A DNA stretch of 6,522 nucleotides, taken from NCBI GenBank assembly GCA_913050205.1, contig CAJXAU010000098.1, positions 1-6,522 of the forward strand, read 5' to 3'. A model generated the notes under the pieces. The model worked only from the letters and a program-made list of their open reading frames with translations. It was not told the DNA's origin and made no database searches. The stretch is from an uncultured Verrucomicrobiota bacterium. GTDB lineage: Bacteria; Verrucomicrobiota; Verrucomicrobiia; Limisphaerales; UBA1096. Position numbers and translations under genes: made by a program. Below are positions 1 through 4,732 of this stretch, piece by piece (position 1 is the stretch's first letter; every line of letters begins with the position of its first letter).

Positions 1-25
1 CTATCGCGGCGAATTCAAGGTCTGA
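1..25 (+). CDS. 3' end of an unidentified gene (partial)
   Basis: The first 25 bases can be read on the + strand as the tail YRGEFKV followed by TGA at 23-25. Only seven codons are visible, so the product cannot be identified. The main support is context: a strong rho-independent terminator in the same orientation begins 32 bases after this stop, and no other + strand gene lies nearby to use it. A half copy of the window's palindromic repeat sits between stop and terminator. The reading frame is inferred from this one stop and could be wrong. Confidence 0.4.
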
Positions 26-30
26 CCTTT

Positions 31-40
31 GCCAAGCGCT
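31..40. repeat. Half copy of the TTGGCCAA palindrome family
   Basis: GCCAAGCGCT is exactly the right half of the 18-bp palindrome seen at 623-640. It lies six bases after the stop codon of the left-edge gene, the same kind of position (just past a stop) as the two long copies at 623-640 and 1496-1511. The left half is absent. Confidence 0.45.
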
Positions 41-56
41 AAAACAAGATTCATTC

Positions 57-96
57 AAAACCCGGAACGAGCAAATGCTCCTTCCGGGTTTTTTTT
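57..96 (+). terminator. Rho-independent terminator
   Basis: An 11-bp perfect stem pairs 57-67 with 82-92. It continues past a C-C mismatch (68/81) into GAG/CTC and closes on a small A/T-rich loop. A run of eight T residues (89-96) follows on the + strand. This ends the gene whose stop codon is at 23-25. On the minus strand the same hairpin is followed by only four T residues, so it could weakly terminate the minus-strand DUF5069 transcript arriving from the right (gene end at 139). Confidence 0.88.
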
Positions 97-138
97 GTAC
101 TTAGCCAGTCCGGTTGATGAATTGGGAAGGAAGACGAA

Positions 139-588
139 TCAGCCTTCTATTTTTTCGGCCCGCCCTTCCCGCCCTTCCCGCTCGTCGATGACGTCGAAGG
201 CGGTTTGGAGTTCGGGGCGATCACCCAACCCATCCTCCTTCTTGAAGTCGTCAATGACGGAAGTTGCGAGGTCGCGCCAGCCGAATTTTTCGGCGAACCC
301 ATTCCAGATGCGGCGTTGCATCGGGTTCGGGCGCAGGCCGTTGGCAAAACACCACTCGACCAACTCCTCATCGCTCAATCCCTCAGTAACTTTTTGACGA
401 ATGTCCTCGAACTTCAACCCAAGAAAGCCGCAAAGAAATCCATCCAGCCCCATGGACAAGCCAAGGTTTGGCCGATACTCCTCCGGCAGCGTGCCTTCGA
501 TATCGCATCGAATCTTGTCGAGCATGCGCCCGAGATGATGCAAACCGCCAAGCTTGGCTCGGGGAGAACGGAACGGGGGATCAATCAT
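139..588 (-). CDS. DUF5069 domain protein
   Basis: A 149-residue, probably cytoplasmic protein with no signal peptide or membrane segment. The whole length resembles the DUF5069 family (about 150 residues, common in Verrucomicrobiota and Planctomycetota, function unknown). It begins with the typical RSPRAKLGGLHHLGRMLDKIR segment split here as residues 7-13 (Arg-Ser-Pro to Leu-Gly-Gly) and 18-27. A Gly/Leu-rich middle (about 42-57) and a helical acidic part (FEDIRQKVTEGLSDEELVEW, 60-79) follow, then RPNPMQRRIWNGFAEKFGWR at about 86-105. I chose the ATG at 586-588 because it is two residues before the conserved PPFRSP start of the family. The frame stays open to a TTG at 783, but that extension lies inside the TlpA-like gene and has no family resemblance. 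No clear ribosome binding site precedes the ATG. The tail (EGREGR) comes from a duplicated 9-bp GCCCTTCCC element near 163-179 on the + strand. It lies 64 bases after the TlpA-like gene and may be read with it. Biochemical role unknown. Confidence 0.85.
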   Translation of the reverse strand: MIDPPFRSPRAKLGGLHHLGRMLDKIRCDIEGTLPEEYRPNLGLSMGLDGFLCGFLGLKFEDIRQKVTEGLSDEELVEWCFANGLRPNPMQRRIWNGFAEKFGWRDLATSVIDDFKKEDGLGDRPELQTAFDVIDEREGREGRAEKIEG

Positions 589-619
589 ACCGGTGGTGCA
601 CGCACAGCGAGTAACCAAA

Positions 620-640
620 CCAAGCGCTTGGCCAAGCGCT
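620..640. repeat. 18-bp perfect palindrome, long copy of the TTGGCCAA repeat
   Basis: AGCGCTTGGCCAAGCGCT (623-640) equals its own reverse complement. A second 12-bp palindrome, CCAAGCGCTTGG, overlaps it at 620-631. It lies 12 bases past the TlpA-like stop codon and before the DUF5069 start. No T-run follows on either strand, so it is not a standard intrinsic terminator, although the RNA could fold into a stem. Confidence 0.85.
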
Positions 641-652
641 GACGCCGAATGA

Positions 653-1405
653 TTATTCCTCGGCCCCGAGCAGATCCTCAACTTTTTTCTCGAGATTCGC
701 GCGGGCGTTGAGGTCGACGAGATTGCCCTGTTTGTCCACCAACCACATGGCCGGGATACTGCGGATGCCGTGTTTCTTGGCAAGACTGTTGCCCCAACCT
801 TTGCCGTCGAAAAATTGCGGCCAAGGCATGTTCTCCTTTTTGACGAACCGCTTCAGGGCGCTCTCCTTCGTGTCCAGTGAGATGCCAATGATCTCAAACC
901 CCTTTGGGTTTAATTTTTTGTAGGTCTTCTTGACGCTGGGCAACTCGGCGATGCAGGGGCCGCACCACGTGGCCCAAAAATCGATCAACACAACCTTGCC
1001 CTTCATTTTGGCGAGATCGACCTTGGTGCCGTCGATCGCTGTGAATTTCATATCCAAGGGCTGACCGATGCGCTTGTCCGGTTTTTTCGCGGGGAGCTTG
1101 ATGGTGATGGCGACACCGGTGACGTCCTTGACGATCGCCTCGGCGAGACGTGCACCCTTACTGCAGGTCGAGTCTTCGTTGCGGCACTCCGCCACGGTCA
1201 TGCTGCAGCCACAATCGCAACTCTCCGAGTTGGCCCGTTTGAGGATCGTTTCCTGTTGTTTCTTGGTAAACTGAGTCAGGTCGACGCCGGCCATTTTTTC
1301 GTAGTCGGTGACCTTTCGTTTGTTGTTTTGCTGGGCCTCAGCGGTTTGGCCAACGGTCAAAAAAACCAAGCCAAGCGCAAGCATGCATTTGATAAACGAT
1401 TTCAT
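653..1405 (-). CDS. Exported TlpA-like thioredoxin with N-terminal five-Cys module
   Basis: A 250-residue extracytoplasmic thiol-disulfide protein. Residues 1-25 form a signal peptide (MKSF start, hydrophobic core LALGLVFLTVG, likely cleavage after AEA at 24). A Lys-rich stretch is followed by a compact Cys module at 63-81 (C63, C65, C67, C74, C81; pattern CDCGC-x6-C-x6-C). From about 112 to the end there is a TlpA/AhpC-TSA-type thioredoxin fold: strand KGKVVLIDFWATWCGPC with redox pair C148/C151, the IIGISLD strand at 172-178, and cis-proline P218 in IRSIPAMWLVDKQG. Known family members reduce disulfides outside the cytoplasm or serve cytochrome c maturation. The substrate here cannot be told. 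The small N-terminal Cys module could bind a metal or be a second redox site. The start at 1403-1405 places the signal peptide at the terminus; the frame extends to a TTG at 1507 inside a palindromic repeat, which I rejected. No clear Shine-Dalgarno sequence. It follows the glycosyltransferase after 111 bases containing a terminator-like structure, so it may have its own promoter. Confidence 0.88.
   Translation of the reverse strand: MKSFIKCMLALGLVFLTVGQTAEAQQNNKRKVTDYEKMAGVDLTQFTKKQQETILKRANSESCDCGCSMTVAECRNEDSTCSKGARLAEAIVKDVTGVAITIKLPAKKPDKRIGQPLDMKFTAIDGTKVDLAKMKGKVVLIDFWATWCGPCIAELPSVKKTYKKLNPKGFEIIGISLDTKESALKRFVKKENMPWPQFFDGKGWGNSLAKKHGIRSIPAMWLVDKQGNLVDLNARANLEKKVEDLLGAEE
1346..1353. 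repeat. TTGGCCAA core inside the TlpA-like signal peptide
   Basis: An exact 8-bp core in the codons for Val-Gly-Gln-Thr just before the signal peptidase site. It is not extended into the longer palindrome. A half element CCAAGCGC lies nearby at 1371-1378. Taken alone it could be chance; it counts as one of nine cores in the window. Confidence 0.4.
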
Positions 1406-1468
1406 AACAAGCCCAGCATCGCAGGGGTGACCGTTATTGCAAGGGGTTAATTTTGAAATGAGATAACG

Positions 1469-1511
1469 AAAAAAAGGGGGTGAGCGAATAGCTCTGCGCT
1501 TGGCCAAGCGC
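1469..1511 (-). terminator. Possible terminator after the glycosyltransferase gene
   Basis: Read on the minus strand past the stop codon at 1517, there is first the 16-bp palindrome (1511-1496). Next comes a short GAGC/GCTC stem with a five-base loop (1494-1482), then CCCCC and seven T residues (1475-1469). The last stem has only four pairs and is separated from the T-run by six bases, so the signal is weaker than the one at 57-96. It may terminate part of the transcript between the glycosyltransferase and the TlpA-like gene. Confidence 0.35.
1496..1511. repeat. 16-bp perfect palindrome, long copy of the TTGGCCAA repeat
   Basis: GCGCTTGGCCAAGCGC is a perfect palindrome and identical to the central 16 bases of the copy at 623-640. 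It starts five bases past the glycosyltransferase stop codon. Two unrelated genes therefore carry the same 16-mer just behind their stops. Confidence 0.88.
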
Positions 1512-1516
1512 CCGGA

Positions 1517-2620
1517 TTATTCAGCGTCGGGTTTCGGCGTAGTGGCGCGGCGTTTTTCGTAAAACTCCCGGGCCAGAGCGCAATCATCGGCCAGTAACTC
1601 GTCGAGCTTTGCCAGAATTGTGCTGTTGTCCTGGGCCGGATACTCCGAGATCGCTGCCTGATACTCCGGCAGCCGATAAAGGAAATCGCCGATCGACTCG
1701 ATGACTGCCTCGCGACCATTTTTACCGTAATTGAGATCATCGAGCAGATGAGCATTGAGTTCCTGCTCGAACTGGCCACCCATCGGCAAAGCCAGCATCG
1801 GCTTGCGTAAGTGCAACGCCTCGGTCATCAGCGTGAAACCTGCGGTGGAAATGACGGCCTTCGACGAAGCCAAGTCCGCAAGAAAACCATCGAGACTGAA
1901 TGGGCGGAAAGTCAGGTTCCCCTCCTCCCCGTCCCGCCCGGCTCCGTAGACAAGAAACCGTTCGCGCGGGAATTCGCTGAGCATACCCATGAACGACTCA
2001 AACTCTTGCGTGAAGTAAACAAGGATATGCCCCTCGTCGCTTGGCTTTGCGTCGAACACCGCCTGACGCAGAATGGGAGGAAACAGAAACGTACGTTCAT
2101 TTTTGACTTCACCAAAAAAGAACGTGGTCACAAGAGAAACATCCGGTTTGGGCACAAAGGCACGGATCACCGTCTCGGCCACCAACGCATCCTTACGGAG
2201 CGGTGCCGGGCAGGGATACTCCATATAACGCATGCGATGCTGGTTATCGATGCTGACTAGCGGCAGATCACGATGCGTCGCCATGTAGGCAGTCAGCGGC
2301 TCGAAATCGCACAGTACAATGTCCGGCTTGAACTCATTGAATACAGTCTCCTTAAACTCTCGAAACTTGGAGATGCCACCGGTCAGCGACTTGAGATTCT
2401 TGATGGCCGTCTGCAGTTTACTGACACGGTTTTGGATCGCGACGATATGCAATCCCGGGACGTCAATCATGTCGAAGTCATCCTTCAAATTCCGGTAACC
2501 GCGATCGTAACTCACGCCTAGAATCTCGTGCCCCTGCGCACGAAGGTGCGTCATCATCTCCCGCGCCCGTGAAGAATGACCGGAGCCACTGCCGGAAATA
2601 CCATAGACAATTTTCGCCAT
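1517..2620 (-). CDS. MJ1255-like GT-B glycosyltransferase
   Basis: A 367-residue soluble protein with the two-domain GT-B layout. The N-terminal Rossmann half starts with a strand and Gly/Ser-rich loop (MAKIVYGISGSGSGHSSRAR, loop 8-18), as in MurG-like enzymes and the MJ1255/VC2487 family (Glyco_trans_1_3). The middle holds IVLCDFEPLTAY (101-112) and LVSIDNQHR (121-129), typical of this family. The C-terminal half carries the nucleotide-sugar-binding region at 257-293: ISTAGFTLMTEALHLRKP, then LPMGGQFEQELNA, with conserved Glu, Gln and Asn residues. No signal peptide or transmembrane helix is present, so it would act in the cytoplasm or on the inner membrane face with a nucleotide-sugar donor. 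The acceptor is unknown; cell-surface glycans or glycolipids are plausible from relatives. The start is fixed by the family motif at residue 1. The ATG is preceded by an A-rich AAAAAAG and a stable hairpin (2629-2652) instead of a clear Shine-Dalgarno sequence. It lies 70 bases after the second sulfatase and is transcribed in the same direction. Confidence 0.87.
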   Translation of the reverse strand: MAKIVYGISGSGSGHSSRAREMMTHLRAQGHEILGVSYDRGYRNLKDDFDMIDVPGLHIVAIQNRVSKLQTAIKNLKSLTGGISKFREFKETVFNEFKPDIVLCDFEPLTAYMATHRDLPLVSIDNQHRMRYMEYPCPAPLRKDALVAETVIRAFVPKPDVSLVTTFFFGEVKNERTFLFPPILRQAVFDAKPSDEGHILVYFTQEFESFMGMLSEFPRERFLVYGAGRDGEEGNLTFRPFSLDGFLADLASSKAVISTAGFTLMTEALHLRKPMLALPMGGQFEQELNAHLLDDLNYGKNGREAVIESIGDFLYRLPEYQAAISEYPAQDNSTILAKLDELLADDCALAREFYEKRRATTPKPDAE

Positions 2621-2628
2621 CTTTTTTA

Positions 2629-2652
2629 CGTGCCCCGTTTTACCGGAGCACG
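2629..2652 (-). promoter_or_regulatory. Leader hairpin just before the glycosyltransferase start
   Basis: In the minus-strand RNA a 9-bp stem (CGUGCUCCG with CGGGGCACG, one U-G pair) encloses a six-base GUAAAA loop. It ends eight bases before the ATG at 2620. No T-run follows it in the transcribed direction, so it is not a rho-independent terminator. Its position next to the initiation region suggests an effect on translation or mRNA processing. It could also be a chance fold of G/C-rich DNA. Confidence 0.4.
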
Positions 2653-2690
2653 CGCCTTGATGAAAGGTATCTGTTCAGGGAAACCGCCGG

Positions 2691-4649
2691 TCACCTCCGG
2701 CCGGTTGGGCGCCGGTTGTCTCGTGTGCCTCGGGCTGCAGGAAGCTGCTTGAAAAAACCCTCGATGATGGCGGCGGTCTCGGTGACATCCAGTTTTCCGT
2801 CGGCATTTTTGTCGCCTTCAGCTGACCATTTTTTTACGGCAGTCTGCACCTCCTCCGGGGTGATCTCTCGGTCGCCATCGCTGTCTGTGGCATAACTGAA
2901 TGCCCGCGCCGCCGTGAAGGGTTCTGCTGCAGGCGCTCCCCGACGATTCGACTCTGTGCCAAGGAGCGTTGCGAAACCGGCTATCAACTCGCGTCGGCCA
3001 GCGGTGGAATCGTCCCCCTTCCAATTCGAGTGGAGAGCGAGCCAGGTTGATTCGAACTCACGCTTGGCCAAGCCGCCCTCGGCCCGAGCATACGTCATGA
3101 ACCCCTTGGCCAAACGCTTGGCCAAGGCCGGTGCATCAACACGCGGCAACTCAGCGACCGGCCCACGCTCACCGCCACCAGGACGTCTGCTTGGCCTGCC
3201 GCCAGTCGGTCGGCCTCCACCCGGTCGACCACCGGGACGACCGCCGCGGCTGCGCATCAGCCGTGCCACAGCTTCATCGGTGTCGCCGTACTCGGCTCGC
3301 GCCTTGGCCAAGGCCGACTTGAGCTTATCGATTCGCTTGGCTTGCTCGGGGCGCTTGGCCAAGTCGTTCAATTCGTGGGGATCGTTTTTCAAGTCGTACA
3401 GCGCAACTCGATCCTCGCCCCCGCGAAGGAACAGTTTCCACCGATCATCCCGGATCGTGCGTTGATCCTGCATGTAGGCGGTGAACAGATGCTCTCGCAC
3501 CTTTTCCGCTTTTCCGCGAATAATTCCGGCCAGGCTTTTGCCCTCGACCCCTTCCGGCAAAGGCAGCCCGGTGAGGCCGCACAGTGTCGGGTAAATATCG
3601 TAAAGGTAAACCAACGCATCCGAAGAGCCCTTGGGCACGGCGGCCCCACTGAACACCATTTGCACCCGCGAAGTGTGCTCGTAGGCGTTGTTCTTGCCGC
3701 TCGCACCGTGGCTGCTCTTCGACATGCCGTGGTCGGTGGCCAACACCACGATCGTATTATCAGCTTGGCCGGTTTTCTCAAGTGACTCGAGTACCCGGCC
3801 GACGTGATGGTCGAGGTGGGAAATCAATCCGTAGTACTTCGCGTAATCCTGCTTGGCTCTCTCCACCGGCGAGGCGTTCTCATCGTCTCCACGGCCACGG
3901 CCTCCCCGACCGCCGCCTCGTCGACTTCCTCCCCGCTCCTGCTCTGCCAAGTCCGGCCGCAACGCGACATGGTTGGGTGGAAGGGTAATTTTTTCGGGAT
4001 CGTACATCGTGGCCCACTTGCCCGGAGGAGTCACCGGCGAGTGCGGCGCGGTAACCGGGATGTAGCAGAAAAACGGCTTGTCGGCTTTCTCGCGGCTCTC
4101 GATGTACTCGATCGCCGCGTCGGCAAACAACTCGGTCGAGAATGAATCCCCGGAATCGTACGGCACCATCAATCCGGCGATCATGCGATGCACCGGCACA
4201 CCGATGTGCGACCGGGCCGCCCCGCCAAAAAACACCGCCTCGGCCTCGTCGAAACTGTTCTCAAACGACAACTCGCCGTTGTGCCATTTGCCAGTGGCGA
4301 AGGTGTGGTAGCCGCCCTTTCGCAATGCCTGCGGGAGGATCGTGCCGGAGTCGAGTCGCATCGGGGCACGGAACAGCGACTTGCCGCTCATGAGCATCGC
4401 GCGGCTGGGCAGGCAGGTTGCGAAGGTCATTGAGCCCTGAATGTAGGCCTGCTTGAAAACGAAACCGTTGTGGAACAGACGATCCATGTTGGGCGTTTTC
4501 ACGTCGGGATTACCCACCGCACCGAACGCATCCGGCCGCTGATCGTCGGTGAAGATGAAGACAATATTGGGACGCTTGGCCGCCTCCGCACTTGGCCAAG
4601 CGATCGCAGCGAACAGAATGATATACAGATTAATGAGCCTTGTTTTCAT
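2691..4649 (-). CDS. Secreted sulfatase with Arg/Gly-rich segments and C-terminal EF-hand pair
   Basis: A 652-residue exported type I sulfatase (alkaline phosphatase superfamily). The signal peptide spans 1-23 (likely cleavage after AEA). Catalytic features are the metal-binding FTDDQ (D35, D36), the formylglycine motif C79-L-P-S-R83, GKWH (K121, H123), APHSP (H203), TDHG (D306, H307), and K319 in a GKNNAYEH stretch. Cys79 must be oxidised to formylglycine by a maturase that is not in this window. The catalytic part ends around 460. A tail of about 190 residues follows: an RG/PG-rich stretch (467-497), a helical, Lys/Ala-rich part (500-580), and two canonical EF-hand loops (589-600 and 613-624). 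A second RG-rich insert interrupts the catalytic domain at 239-254. The substrate is a sulfate ester or sulfated glycan that cannot be specified. Typical members have about 450-520 residues, so this one is long because of the tail. Five copies of the TTGGCCAA repeat fall in the tail, each read as Leu-Ala-Lys. Start chosen at the ATG preceding the signal peptide; no Shine-Dalgarno sequence is seen. Confidence 0.92.
   Translation of the reverse strand: MKTRLINLYIILFAAIAWPSAEAAKRPNIVFIFTDDQRPDAFGAVGNPDVKTPNMDRLFHNGFVFKQAYIQGSMTFATCLPSRAMLMSGKSLFRAPMRLDSGTILPQALRKGGYHTFATGKWHNGELSFENSFDEAEAVFFGGAARSHIGVPVHRMIAGLMVPYDSGDSFSTELFADAAIEYIESREKADKPFFCYIPVTAPHSPVTPPGKWATMYDPEKITLPPNHVALRPDLAEQERGGSRRGGGRGGRGRGDDENASPVERAKQDYAKYYGLISHLDHHVGRVLESLEKTGQADNTIVVLATDHGMSKSSHGASGKNNAYEHTSRVQMVFSGAAVPKGSSDALVYLYDIYPTLCGLTGLPLPEGVEGKSLAGIIRGKAEKVREHLFTAYMQDQRTIRDDRWKLFLRGGEDRVALYDLKNDPHELNDLAKRPEQAKRIDKLKSALAKARAEYGDTDEAVARLMRSRGGRPGGRPGGGRPTGGRPSRRPGGGERGPVAELPRVDAPALAKRLAKGFMTYARAEGGLAKREFESTWLALHSNWKGDDSTAGRRELIAGFATLLGTESNRRGAPAAEPFTAARAFSYATDSDGDREITPEEVQTAVKKWSAEGDKNADGKLDVTETAAIIEGFFKQLPAARGTRDNRRPTGRR
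2778..2885 (-). other. EF-hand pair of the second sulfatase
   Basis: Two 12-residue calcium-binding loops lie at residues 589-600 (DSDGDREITPEE) and 613-624 (DKNADGKLDVTE). Both have Asp or Asn at positions 1, 3 and 5, the Gly at position 4 or 6, a hydrophobic residue at 8 and Glu at 12. The spacing of 24 residues between loop starts is shorter than in classical calmodulin-type pairs but is common in bacterial secreted proteins. Likely role: calcium-dependent folding or attachment at the cell surface (inference). Confidence 0.85.
3062..3126. repeat. Cluster of three TTGGCCAA palindromes in the sulfatase tail
   Basis: Three exact cores lie within 65 bases: 3064-3071 (in a 12-bp palindrome GCTTGGCCAAGC, 3062-3073), 3106-3113 (core only), and 3118-3125 (10-bp CTTGGCCAAG, 3117-3126). 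In the sulfatase they are read in the same frame as Leu-Ala-Lys at residues 527-529, 513-515 and 509-511. Confidence 0.8.
3159..3251 (-). repeat. RG/PG-rich low-complexity segment of the sulfatase
   Basis: Residues 467-497 are built almost only from Gly, Arg and Pro in GGRPGGRP-like units, encoded by imperfect short repeats of GGACGACCG type. The segment marks the end of the catalytic domain and the beginning of the tail. It is probably disordered and strongly basic, and could be a flexible linker or bind polyanions. Confidence 0.8.
3301..3314. repeat. 14-bp palindrome with TTGGCCAA core
   Basis: GCCTTGGCCAAGGC is perfectly palindromic. Its flanks differ from the GCGCTTGGCCAAGCGC form, showing that the core is conserved while the arms vary. 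It is read as Leu-Ala-Lys at sulfatase residues 447-449. Confidence 0.65.
3354..3363. repeat. 10-bp TTGGCCAA-family palindrome
   Basis: CTTGGCCAAG preceded by GCG on the + strand, so the left arm matches the 16-bp form (GCGCTTGGCCAAG) while the right arm is broken after AAG. It is read as Leu-Ala-Lys at sulfatase residues 430-432. Confidence 0.65.
3888..3935 (-). repeat. Arg/Gly-rich insert within the sulfatase catalytic domain
   Basis: Residues 239-254 are almost entirely Arg and Gly with two Ser or Asp residues at the ends, followed by an acidic DDENAS stretch. The insert lies between the substrate-side loop ending NHVALRPDLAEQE and the helix PVERAKQDYAKYYG, both normal parts of the sulfatase fold. 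It is therefore likely a surface loop expansion. The DNA consists of GGN CGN-type short repeats, which suggests growth by replication slippage. Confidence 0.75.
4591..4600. repeat. 10-bp TTGGCCAA-family palindrome in a signal peptide
   Basis: CTTGGCCAAG followed by CGATCGC. In the second sulfatase it is read in a different frame (Ala-Trp-Pro-Ser) from the copies in the tail, so selection for a particular peptide does not explain it. A partial element, CGCTTGGCC, lies at 4573-4581. Confidence 0.6.
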
Positions 4650-4732
4650 GCAAAGCTATTAAACGTTCTAAACCAAATATAGTTACGAAAACCGCTCCAA
4701 AGGACTTAAAGGACTTTAGGCCCTTTCCCCAA
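4650..4732 (-). promoter_or_regulatory. Gap between the two sulfatase genes, possible promoter
   Basis: This 83-base gap is more A/T-rich than the flanking genes. It holds a tandem AAAGGACTT repeat (about 4699-4716) and, on the minus strand, a TATATT hexamer (4681-4676) 26 bases before the ATG, which could serve as a -10 box. No matching -35 box at normal spacing was found and no strong terminator follows the first sulfatase. Read-through from the first sulfatase is possible. Confidence 0.3.

Noticed and set aside
589..783. Extension of the DUF5069 frame to a TTG
   Set aside because: It overlaps the TlpA-like coding sequence in another frame and contains nothing conserved; the family start fits the ATG at 588.
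1406..1507. N-terminal extension of the TlpA-like protein to a TTG
   Set aside because: The extension would start inside the palindromic repeat, has no family resemblance and would bury the signal peptide.
2914..3465. + strand frame rich in Pro and Arg opposite the second sulfatase
   Set aside because: It is the antisense of the Gly/Arg-rich and Lys-rich sulfatase tail and has no domain or start signal.
4600..4607. GCGATCGC (the cyanobacterial HIP1 octamer)
   Set aside because: Only one exact copy was seen in the window, so there is no sign of iteration; it merely abuts the TTGGCCAA repeat.
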